Assembly: GCA_030634925.1 (NCBI GenBank)
Contig: DAOVZV010000117.1
Span: 1-5,275 of the forward strand
DNA from: Sulfurovum sp.
GTDB lineage: Bacteria > Campylobacterota > Campylobacteria > Campylobacterales > Sulfurovaceae
Length of the DNA: 5,275 nt
Direction of reading: 5' to 3'
This document shows positions 1 through 5,275 of the stretch, one piece after another. Positions within the stretch are counted from its first letter, which is position 1; each line of letters opens with the position of its first letter. The position numbers and the translations under genes are program-made. Under the pieces are notes generated by a model. That model was not told the DNA's origin and ran no database searches. It was given only the letters and a program-made list of their open reading frames with translations.

Positions 1-760
1 ACTGCATACATTGTTTATGTGGAATGTGGATACGAGGGAGTTCTTTTTGGACTTTTTGGAGTCGTATTCAGGTGCTAGGATTGCTACAGCGTCGGTAGAA
101 GCAGGAGGAGTTAGATACCCACTTGATATATCTATATTTGATGAACTTCAAAAGGCGTTTGATAAATTTGATGAGACTATCGGAGATGTGGAGGCTATTT
201 TTGTCAAAAACCCTACGATGAAACTTCGAGCAGACAATCTTGCCAATTTGAGCTATGATGAGATTATCAAATTTGGTCTTAGTGGAATAGTGGCTAGGGC
301 TAGTGGAGTCAAAACCGATATACGAATAGATGAGCCTTATGATGCTTATGATGAGCTTGATTTGGACTATATTACCAAGACCAAAGGGAGTGCAAAAGAT
401 AGATTTGAGATGCTGTTTTTGGAGCTGAAACAATCAGTGGAAATCATCAAGATACTCAAAGAGAAGATAGAGATTGGAGTCAAATCCAAAGAGTTTGACC
501 CACTCAAAGACCATCTTGTCAAAGTACCCAAAAAGCTACCAGCAGGAGAGGCTATCAGTAGAGTAGAATGGGCGAGAGGTGAAGTGTTGATACATCTTGT
601 AACCAAAGCAAAAGCTACCAATCCATACCGTATAAAGCTTCGTGCGCCTAGCTTCAATCATACTATGATGTTGGATTATCTACTCAAAGGTAAAACGCTT
701 TCAGATATTCCACTTGTATTTGGAAGTTTATATATTTGTCAAGGAGATTTGGATAGATGA
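1..760 (+). CDS. nuoD: NuoD-like 49 kDa subunit of complex I, 3' part (5' end outside window)
   Basis: This is the C-terminal part of the quinone-site subunit of complex I, homologous to the large subunit of [NiFe] hydrogenases; it forms the quinone pocket with NuoH on the cytoplasmic face. The frame is open from base 2 to the TGA at 758-760, with no convincing start, so the gene begins upstream. Counting from the TTG at base 11, family landmarks are a GAR...GGV segment at residues 21-34, ARASGVKTDIR at 95-105, PYDAY at 109-113, a helix with DRFEM near 130-134, NPYRIKLRAPSFNH at 204-217 and the terminal GDLDR at 245-249. Classical NuoD ends in a D-x-V-x-G-E-V-D-R type sequence. Here the Asp is Tyr (241) and the next-but-one residue is Cys (243), while the second Cys of a hydrogenase CxxC is absent. 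It is therefore not a metal-binding hydrogenase subunit. The SGVKTDIR...PYDAY stretch looks closer to Fpo and group 4 hydrogenase relatives than to E. coli NuoD. The stop overlaps the nuoH start, with no nuoE, F or G between them. Confidence 0.9.
   Translation, partial: LHTLFMWNVDTREFFLDFLESYSGARIATASVEAGGVRYPLDISIFDELQKAFDKFDETIGDVEAIFVKNPTMKLRADNLANLSYDEIIKFGLSGIVARASGVKTDIRIDEPYDAYDELDLDYITKTKGSAKDRFEMLFLELKQSVEIIKILKEKIEIGVKSKEFDPLKDHLVKVPKKLPAGEAISRVEWARGEVLIHLVTKAKATNPYRIKLRAPSFNHTMMLDYLLKGKTLSDIPLVFGSLYICQGDLDR
741..748 (+). promoter_or_regulatory. Ribosome binding site of nuoH
   Basis: AAGGAGAT lies inside the last codons of nuoD, with its AGGAG core about 10 bases before the nuoH ATG at 757. 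The spacing is on the long side but usable. Because the start overlaps the nuoD stop as ATGA, re-initiation by ribosomes ending nuoD is likely to help. Confidence 0.7.
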
Positions 761-1701
761 TAGATACAATAATAGAAGCTTTTGTTTTCCCAGGGATTTT
801 GTATGTGCTGATATGGACTGTGGCACTCTATTGGTTTTTTCGTAAATTTATGGCATCACTTCACAAGAGAGTAGGACCTCATTTCAACGGAATAGGAGGT
901 AGTTATCAGACACTTTTTGACCTCTCCAAGCTACTCACAAAAGAGTCAATCACTCCAACAGGAGTAAATCCATATCTATTTTCTCTGATGCCACCACTTG
1001 CACTTATTATGGCGATGCTTCCTAGTGCGTTTATCCCATGGAGTGATGGATTTGTGGTGATAGATAGTGATTATGGTCTTTTGGCATTGGTTGTGCTTAT
1101 CAGTATTGAGCCGTTTTTGCTATTTCTTACTGGTTTTGGCTCAAATAACAAATACTCATTTTTGGGTGGTATTCGAGTCTTGACACAAGCTATATCTATG
1201 GAGACGGCATTTTTCTTGTCTGCTTTGTCTCCTGCTCTTTTGTTTGGAACGCTCAATCTTTCTTTGATAGTAGAACATAGCAGTTGGGTTAGTTTTGCTA
1301 TATTACTCCCTGCATTTATCTTGTATTTCATAGCACTTTTGGGGATACTTGAACAGCCTCCGTTCAATATACCTGACGCAGAACAAGAGATAGTTTATGG
1401 ATTTTATACAGAATATAGTGGTACAAATTATTTTTTATTACAACTTGCCAAATTTGCTGAATTTATGGCTGTATTTGCAGGAGCTACTACACTATTTTTA
1501 GGTGCATTCAAGGGACTATTTTTTGATAGCTATTTTTGGTTTTTTATCAAGATGGTAGGAGTAGCGATGGTGATGATGACCATACGAGCAGCAACTCCTA
1601 GGATTACAATGGCTCAAATGTTGAATTTCAGTTGGAAATATATGGTACCTTTGTCACTTCTAAATATCGCATGGATACTACTTATGAGGAGTTTGGTATG
1701 A
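757..1701 (+). CDS. nuoH: NuoH (ND1-like) membrane anchor of the quinone site
   Basis: NuoH is the membrane subunit that holds the hydrophilic arm and forms the quinone entry channel and the start of the proton-coupling path. The protein has 314 residues (E. coli about 325) and about eight membrane helices, roughly at 8-29, 72-94, 107-126, 140-164, 178-197, 225-250, 261-280 and 293-311. Family marks include KRVGP at 37-41, Asp55, Lys58 and Lys62-Glu63 in the first loop, Glu149 in the helix after GGIRVLTQ (matching E. coli Glu157), acidic Asp207, Glu209 and Glu211, TEYSG at 218-222, and IRAATPR at 276-282. The signature loop is altered: where E. coli has E-T/L-N-R-x-PFD, this protein reads ILEQPPFN, so the Asp matching E. 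coli Asp213 is Asn204. The loop that follows, IPDAEQEIV, resembles Fpo and energy-converting hydrogenase subunits. The start is fixed by the ATGA overlap with nuoD and the upstream AGGAG. The stop overlaps nuoI by four bases. Confidence 0.94.
   Translation: MIDTIIEAFVFPGILYVLIWTVALYWFFRKFMASLHKRVGPHFNGIGGSYQTLFDLSKLLTKESITPTGVNPYLFSLMPPLALIMAMLPSAFIPWSDGFVVIDSDYGLLALVVLISIEPFLLFLTGFGSNNKYSFLGGIRVLTQAISMETAFFLSALSPALLFGTLNLSLIVEHSSWVSFAILLPAFILYFIALLGILEQPPFNIPDAEQEIVYGFYTEYSGTNYFLLQLAKFAEFMAVFAGATTLFLGAFKGLFFDSYFWFFIKMVGVAMVMMTIRAATPRITMAQMLNFSWKYMVPLSLLNIAWILLMRSLV
1686..1691 (+). promoter_or_regulatory. Ribosome binding site that sets the nuoI start
   Basis: GAGGAG sits six bases before the ATG at 1698, inside the end of nuoH. 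This supports the ATG at 1698 over an in-frame ATG at 1632, which would overlap nuoH by 70 bases and add 22 residues that do not resemble NuoI. Confidence 0.8.
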
Positions 1702-2204
1702 TTTTTGATATTATAAGCAAGACAATTAGAGTAGCCAAAGCCTTGACCTCACCCAAACCTGCCAAAGAAGATGTAAGCAAAATTTCTTTGCATCACCCAA
1801 GCAGATATAGAGGGCAACATACCATAGACTATGAGACTTGTATAGGGTGTGATAGTTGCAACAAAATATGTCCTACTCATGCTATCACTATGAAACGGCT
1901 ACCTTTAAAAAAACAAAATATAGTCCCTGAGGTCAATCTTGCTACTTGTATATTTTGTGGTCTTTGTGAAGATGTATGTCCTACCAAGCCTGATAAATCT
2001 ATCGTGCTTAGTGGTGGACGATATGATATGCTAAGTGGTGGTTGGCACAGTGACCAAGATGATTTTTGGGTAAATGTGGATATTCCTCAAAGCTATATAG
2101 ATGATAGACTAGAACAGGAAGAAGCCACTAGGATAAAAAAAGAACTAGCCAAAAAGAAAAAAGAGGCACAACTTAAAGCCAAAAAAGCAGAGGAAGAAAA
2201 ATGA
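1698..2204 (+). CDS. nuoI: NuoI (TYKY) subunit with two 4Fe-4S clusters
   Basis: NuoI is the 8Fe ferredoxin-like subunit that passes electrons from the peripheral arm to cluster N2 in NuoB, next to the quinone site. From the ATG at 1698 the protein has 168 residues. The N-terminal amphipathic helix (about 1-20) would lie along NuoH. RYRGQ at 36-40 is the family lead-in. Cluster motifs are CIGCDSCNKICP (Cys48, 51, 54, 58) and CIFCGLCEDVCP (Cys84, 87, 90, 94), all eight ligands intact. After the second motif it reads TKPDKSIVLSGG, not the usual T-x-A-I type turn. The last 30 residues or so (139-168) form a highly charged, lysine-rich, probably helical tail of KK and EE runs, unlike E. coli NuoI. 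With no NuoE, F or G encoded next to it, this subunit or the NuoB/C/D face could be where an external donor docks; that is inference. It overlaps nuoH by four bases and nuoJ by four. Confidence 0.95.
   Translation: MIFDIISKTIRVAKALTSPKPAKEDVSKISLHHPSRYRGQHTIDYETCIGCDSCNKICPTHAITMKRLPLKKQNIVPEVNLATCIFCGLCEDVCPTKPDKSIVLSGGRYDMLSGGWHSDQDDFWVNVDIPQSYIDDRLEQEEATRIKKELAKKKKEAQLKAKKAEEEK
2189..2195 (+). promoter_or_regulatory. Ribosome binding site of nuoJ
   Basis: AGAGGAA lies five bases before the ATG at 2201 and within the codons of the lysine/glutamate-rich NuoI tail. The start overlaps the nuoI stop as ATGA. Confidence 0.7.
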
Positions 2205-2665
2205 GTATAGCACTACTTTTCATAGCATTTTTATTTGCTGTGGGTTCACTAAATATCAGACAAACCGTACCAGCTCTTATCAGCTTTATCTCTATGATGT
2301 TTGTTTTGGGTCTATTTTATATTAGTTTGGACGAGAAGCTTTTGGCACTATTTCAGATATTTGTCTATACTGGTGGGATTATGGTACTTATGCTTTTTGG
2401 AGTTACTATTATAGGAGATAAGTTTGATGATTTTACTCTGCGACCAGTTGCCATAGTGAGTTCTGTTTTGATTTTTGTAGCACTTAGCGTTATATTTTTC
2501 AAACACAAAGATACTCTACTTCAAGCCCCACTAGATATTGATAATGGACTCTTTGTATCACAATATAGTGACTTTATCATCATCTTTGGACTCATTGGAG
2601 TATCACTACTATACGGCACAGTCAAGATGGTAAAAGTCCTCAAAAAAAGGAGTAGAGATGTTTGA
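2201..2665 (+). CDS. nuoJ: NuoJ (ND6-like) membrane subunit
   Basis: NuoJ is a small membrane subunit between NuoH/NuoA and NuoK. Its third helix contains the pi-bulge whose rotation links quinone chemistry to the proton pumps. The protein has 154 residues (E. coli 184, with the difference in the central loop and C-terminal tail). Five hydrophobic segments lie at about 2-17, 24-42, 47-71, 82-101 and 124-145. The third holds QIFVYTGGIMVLMLF at 52-66, which matches E. coli EIIVYAGAIMVLFVF. Tyr56 is the conserved Tyr of that helix (E. coli Tyr59), and Gly58-Gly59 sit at the bulge. A basic end (KKRSRDV) follows helix five, consistent with a cytoplasmic C-terminus. The subunit is recognised by this motif and by its place between nuoI and nuoK; overall sequence conservation in NuoJ is always low. 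Its last eight bases overlap nuoK. Confidence 0.9.
   Translation: MSIALLFIAFLFAVGSLNIRQTVPALISFISMMFVLGLFYISLDEKLLALFQIFVYTGGIMVLMLFGVTIIGDKFDDFTLRPVAIVSSVLIFVALSVIFFKHKDTLLQAPLDIDNGLFVSQYSDFIIIFGLIGVSLLYGTVKMVKVLKKRSRDV
2647..2652 (+). promoter_or_regulatory. Ribosome binding site of nuoK
   Basis: AAGGAG, five bases before the ATG at 2658, lies at the end of a run of seven A (2642-2648) in the last codons of nuoJ. It supports the ATG at 2658 over the in-frame ATG at 2673. Confidence 0.75.
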
Positions 2666-2960
2666 GATAGAGATGTTGTTTGCATTTGCATTTTTTGCTT
2701 TGGGACTTTATGGTATTAGCTCACGAGACGATTTTTTGAGGATATTTTTCTCTTTGGAGATTTTAATCAATAGTATCATTATGATGTTGGCTATTAGTGC
2801 CTATCATCTAGGATTAGCTCAAAATTTGGTTCTATCTTATATGATAATTGTCATAGCCACTCTGGAAGCAGGTGTGGGGCTTTTGATTTTTTCAGCATCA
2901 AACAAAATAGCCAATATCAAATCAGCAGATAAGTTTGAGGAGTCAGCAGATGACAAATAA
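2658..2960 (+). CDS. nuoK: NuoK (ND4L-like) membrane subunit
   Basis: NuoK is the three-helix subunit that links NuoH/NuoJ to the antiporter-like subunits and carries part of the central line of charged residues in the membrane. The protein has 100 residues, the same size as E. coli NuoK. Helices lie at about 4-20, 27-48 and 57-79. The two essential membrane glutamates are present: Glu34 in FSLEILINS (E. coli Glu36) and Glu70 in ATLEAGVGL (E. coli Glu72). GLYGI at 16-20 is also typical. The tail after residue 81 is about 20 residues of polar, mostly acidic sequence ending ESADDK. Part of that tail is encoded by the stretch that also provides the ribosome binding site and first codons of nuoL. 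It overlaps nuoJ by 8 bases and nuoL by 11. Confidence 0.95.
   Translation: MFEIEMLFAFAFFALGLYGISSRDDFLRIFFSLEILINSIIMMLAISAYHLGLAQNLVLSYMIIVIATLEAGVGLLIFSASNKIANIKSADKFEESADDK
2937..2942 (+). promoter_or_regulatory. Ribosome binding site that sets the nuoL start
   Basis: GAGGAG ends seven bases before the ATG at 2950. The alternative in-frame TTG at 2935 lies upstream of this site and has no Shine-Dalgarno sequence of its own in view, so ATG 2950 is preferred. Confidence 0.75.
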
Positions 2961-4740
2961 TAGAGCTTTTATAGTTGCTTATATCATAGCATTTGGACTC
3001 TTTGGCACGACTCTAATGATATTTTTCACTTATACTACACCTATTGATATTTCTACTATTTGGTTTGAGTTTGGAGAGTTTCAGATACCTTTTGGGATAT
3101 ATATAGACCATTTATCATTGGTGATGATGCTCATTGCTACTGGTCTTGGACTACTAGATATTCACTTCTCCAATGCGTATATGAGGGATGAGCCTAATCA
3201 AATCAGATATTATACTCTGATGATATTTTTTATATCTGCTATGATTTTGCTTGTCATTGCCAAAGATTTGGTTTCACTTTTTGTAGGTTGGGAGCTTATG
3301 GGATTGGCTTCTTATCTGCTTATATCTTTTTGGCATCACAAAACAGACTCAGCAGACGCAGGAATGAGTGCATTTTTGTTTACCAAATTTGGTGATATAT
3401 TTCTCTTTGCTTCTATTGGACTTCTATTTTATCTCACAGGTACGCTAGATTTACAAGAGCTAAATCGACAAGCTAATAGTGGAGAGATAGACAAAAACAT
3501 CATCTATGTCATCTCTATTTTTATATTTATATCAGCCATTGGCAAATCAGGACAATTCCCACTATTTCCGTGGCTTATGAGAGCGATGGAGGGACCTACC
3601 ACAGTATCAGCACTTATCCACGGAGCGACTATGGTAAATGGTGGTATATATATCATAGCTAGGATGTTTGATTTCTATGTAGTAGGTGAAGCGTTGATTA
3701 TAGTAGCACTATTTGGAGCGATTAGTGCTTTTATCGGCGCAACATCGGCACTCGTGCAAAACGAGCTAAAAAAGGTATTGGCATACTCCACGATGTCACA
3801 TCTATCTCTAGCTTTCATAGGATTAGGAGCAGGTAGTTTTTTGGCAGGAGTAGGACATCTAGTCAATCACGCAGTATTTAAGGCACTTCTATTTCTCGGA
3901 GCTGGTGCTATCTTGATGTACGCTTCTCACACCAAAGATATGTTTAGATTTGGAGGATTTCATCAAAAGATGAAATACACAGCTATTTTTATGGGTTTAG
4001 GAGCATTGAGCTTAAGTGGTATCCCTCCTTTTAGTGGGTTTTATTCCAAAGATATGGTTATCAGTGCCACACTACTCAACCCTACTACCTATGGACTCAT
4101 ATCGACCTTGACTATCATCGCAGGAGTATTATCAGTAGCTTATATCGGACGGCTTTGGTTCTTGAGCTTTGGAGGGACTAATCGAGATGAGCAGTTGTAT
4201 AAACAAATCAAACCTATATCATTTTTCTGGATTAATCTACCACTTTTGATTATGGCTATCATCACTCTACTTATGGGAATATTTCATAAAAATATTTTAG
4301 ACTATCTACAACACTCCTCAGAAGTGACAGCTTCAGCCTCTCCAGAAGTCCATAATCTAGCCTTATACATATTGCCTATTATAATATTCCTAGGCTATAT
4401 AACCTATTTTTACTATTCCAAACGATTTGATATAACCCAAAAAATAGCGTCACAACCTCTGATGAAAGCGATACACAAAGTATTATTCAATGGCTATTTT
4501 GTAGAGTATCTCATCTTCTATTTCTCCAAAAATATCATCATAAATGGTGTAGCCAAATCTATCAACTATATAGATACTCACATCATAGACAAAACCGTGA
4601 TAAGCACGATAAATATGAGCCAAAAGATACGGCATAACTTCGCCAAAACCCACACCCAAGTCACAGGAGATAATAGTTCTATGATGATAATAGGTCTGCT
4701 TCTTATATTTATAATATTTTTTGTAGGAGGTATCGTATGA
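2950..4740 (+). CDS. nuoL: NuoL (ND5-like) antiporter-type proton-pumping subunit
   Basis: NuoL is the distal proton-pumping subunit of complex I, related to Mrp antiporter subunits. From the ATG at 2950 it has 596 residues (E. coli 613). Pumping residues are present: Glu115 in GWELMG (E. coli Glu144), Asp149 in FGD (Asp178), Lys199 in IGKSGQFPL (Lys229), His224 in HGATMV (His254), His308 and Lys311 in NHAVFKALLF (E. coli Lys342 region), and Lys367 in GFYSKD (Lys399). The Arg three residues before Asp178 in E. coli is Lys146 here. The C-terminus has the NuoL-specific extension: an amphipathic stretch at about 500-575 that would form the lateral helix, then a final membrane helix at 577-595. 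The N-terminus shows only one hydrophobic helix (6-26) before the IDHLSL segment, where E. coli has two; the 29-residue offset of the key acids agrees. This separates it from NuoM/N and from Mrp subunits. Its stop overlaps the nuoM start. Confidence 0.95.
   Translation: MTNNRAFIVAYIIAFGLFGTTLMIFFTYTTPIDISTIWFEFGEFQIPFGIYIDHLSLVMMLIATGLGLLDIHFSNAYMRDEPNQIRYYTLMIFFISAMILLVIAKDLVSLFVGWELMGLASYLLISFWHHKTDSADAGMSAFLFTKFGDIFLFASIGLLFYLTGTLDLQELNRQANSGEIDKNIIYVISIFIFISAIGKSGQFPLFPWLMRAMEGPTTVSALIHGATMVNGGIYIIARMFDFYVVGEALIIVALFGAISAFIGATSALVQNELKKVLAYSTMSHLSLAFIGLGAGSFLAGVGHLVNHAVFKALLFLGAGAILMYASHTKDMFRFGGFHQKMKYTAIFMGLGALSLSGIPPFSGFYSKDMVISATLLNPTTYGLISTLTIIAGVLSVAYIGRLWFLSFGGTNRDEQLYKQIKPISFFWINLPLLIMAIITLLMGIFHKNILDYLQHSSEVTASASPEVHNLALYILPIIIFLGYITYFYYSKRFDITQKIASQPLMKAIHKVLFNGYFVEYLIFYFSKNIIINGVAKSINYIDTHIIDKTVISTINMSQKIRHNFAKTHTQVTGDNSSMMIIGLLLIFIIFFVGGIV
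4725..4731 (+). promoter_or_regulatory. Strong ribosome binding site of nuoM
   Basis: AGGAGGT, the best match to the anti-Shine-Dalgarno in the window, lies five bases before the ATG at 4737. It fixes the nuoM start even though the frame stays open some way upstream into nuoL. Confidence 0.85.
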
Positions 4741-5275
4741 GATATATAGCCCTGATTTGGTTTGCGTATCTATTCAATTACTCTCTAACTCTTTTTGGCT
4801 CTATCCCTGATGTGGGTTATCTCTCTTTGGGTAATTATCTAGTAGTTGATGAGTTTGGTTTTGTACTTAGTCTAGCTGTAGATAAATTGAGTGGGATTAT
4901 GCTTATATTATCTTCATTACTCTTGATTTTGGTATCATTATCTAGTTGGAGTATCAAAAACCAAACACCATACTTTTGGCTTTTGATATTTTTTAGCTTT
5001 GCTATCTTTGGAGTGTTTGCTAGTACCAATCTTCTTTGGTTCTTCATTTTTTGGGAACTCACTCTGATACCGATGTACTTTCTCATCGGTATTTGGGGAG
5101 CAGAGAGACGGATATACGCCTCTATCAAATTCTTTTTATATACACACATAGCTTCTATGTTGATACTATTGGCATTTTTCCTTATATTCAAAGAGACAGG
5201 CTCATTTGATATGCAAATCATCAAAGAGTCTATGCTAATCTCACCTGTGCTTATATGGTGGCTTCTATTTATCGG
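4737..5275 (+). CDS. nuoM: NuoM (ND4-like) antiporter-type subunit, 5' part (3' end outside window)
   Basis: NuoM is the middle antiporter-like proton-pumping subunit of the complex I membrane arm. The first 179 codons are in the window and the frame runs off the end with no stop. Family marks are DKLSGIMLIL at 49-58 (E. coli DGLSL), FWELTLIPMYFLIGIWG at 105-121 with the essential Glu107 (E. coli Glu144), and the following R-x-YASIKFFLYT at 125-136. This matches NuoM and not NuoN or NuoL. Only one hydrophobic helix (about 3-20) precedes the DKLSG segment, while E. coli NuoM has two, so the conserved residues come 35-37 positions early. No membrane-like sequence is encoded in frame just upstream of the ATG, and the AGGAGGT site supports that start, so the short N-terminus looks real. 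The ATGA overlap with nuoL suggests translational coupling. NuoN would be expected next. Confidence 0.93.
   Translation, partial: MRYIALIWFAYLFNYSLTLFGSIPDVGYLSLGNYLVVDEFGFVLSLAVDKLSGIMLILSSLLLILVSLSSWSIKNQTPYFWLLIFFSFAIFGVFASTNLLWFFIFWELTLIPMYFLIGIWGAERRIYASIKFFLYTHIASMLILLAFFLIFKETGSFDMQIIKESMLISPVLIWWLLFI

Noticed and set aside
296..365. Repetitive gatgag/gatgct-rich stretch that looks like a tandem repeat
   Set aside because: It encodes the conserved DEPYDAYDELDLDY region of NuoD; the repetition follows from Asp, Glu and Tyr codons and has no regular unit.
1632..1697. Upstream ATG extending NuoI by 22 residues
   Set aside because: It overlaps nuoH by 70 bases, adds sequence unlike NuoI, and the ATG at 1698 has GAGGAG at good spacing and an ATGA overlap.
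1..2204. Group 4 [NiFe] hydrogenase or formate hydrogenlyase operon
   Set aside because: NuoD lacks the C-terminal CxxC metal ligands, and separate NuoJ, NuoK, NuoL and NuoM in complex I order point to a complex I-like enzyme. The N-terminal CxxC region is outside the window, so the check is one-sided.
2935..2949. TTG start extending NuoL by 5 residues
   Set aside because: It lies upstream of the GAGGAG at 2937-2942, which is correctly spaced for the ATG at 2950.
4835..5224. Open frame of 129 codons on the - strand
   Set aside because: It lies wholly opposite nuoM, whose translation matches the family; the minus product shows no family features. The other minus-strand frames at 68-433, 367-657, 1071-1367 and 3675-3866 are rejected for the same reason.
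2658..5275. Mrp-type Na+/H+ antiporter genes
   Set aside because: NuoK, L and M resemble MrpC, A and D, but they follow nuoD, H, I and J in one operon, and NuoL carries the complex I lateral-helix extension and final membrane helix.
1..5275. Promoters, terminators, tRNA, CRISPR, insertion sequences or origin signals
   Set aside because: Almost all of the sequence is overlapping coding sequence. I saw no hairpin with a T run, no inverted terminal repeats, no regular spaced repeats and no cloverleaf.

Overview
The window is the interior of one large operon, read entirely on the + strand, for the membrane arm and part of the connecting arm of a complex I-like enzyme (NADH-quinone oxidoreductase family). 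In order it holds the 3' part of nuoD, complete nuoH, nuoI, nuoJ, nuoK and nuoL, and the 5' part of nuoM. Nearly every base is coding. No RNA gene, mobile element, CRISPR array, promoter or terminator is visible, and no gap between genes exceeds zero: each stop codon overlaps the next start, by 4, 4, 4, 8, 11 and 4 bases. Each complete start has a purine-rich Shine-Dalgarno sequence.

The main biological point is the nuoD-nuoH junction. In the classical 14-gene order nuoE, nuoF and nuoG lie between D and H. Here nuoH starts inside the nuoD stop codon. The order D-H-I-J-K-L-M is that of the 11-subunit complexes (cyanobacterial NDH-1, archaeal Fpo, and the EFG-less nuo clusters of several bacteria). 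These lack the NADH-oxidising module and take electrons from another donor such as ferredoxin, flavodoxin or F420H2. The donor cannot be read from this window.

The proteins are recognisable but divergent. NuoI keeps both 4Fe-4S motifs and ends in a long lysine-rich tail. NuoH has Asn where classical NuoH has the Asp of the PFD motif beside the quinone channel. NuoD ends in an unusual YICQGDLDR, with one Cys at the position of a hydrogenase metal ligand. NuoL and NuoM both appear to start about one transmembrane helix later than their E. coli counterparts. NuoL also has Lys in place of a conserved Arg next to its proton-channel Asp. The main proton-pathway acids and lysines of NuoH, K, L and M are otherwise present.

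Subunits D and I (with B and C, probably upstream) would carry electrons through Fe-S clusters to quinone at the D/H interface. H, J and K link this to the antiporter-like pumps L and M (and probably N, downstream).

The DNA is AT-rich, uses many ATA, AGA and TTA/TTG codons, and has strong Shine-Dalgarno sequences with tight gene overlap. This suits a Campylobacterota (Sulfurimonas/Sulfurovum-like) genome, where a second nuo cluster is known in some members. That assignment is an inference; Aquificota is an alternative. Bacteroidota, which also have EFG-less nuo operons, fit less well because they rarely use Shine-Dalgarno sites.
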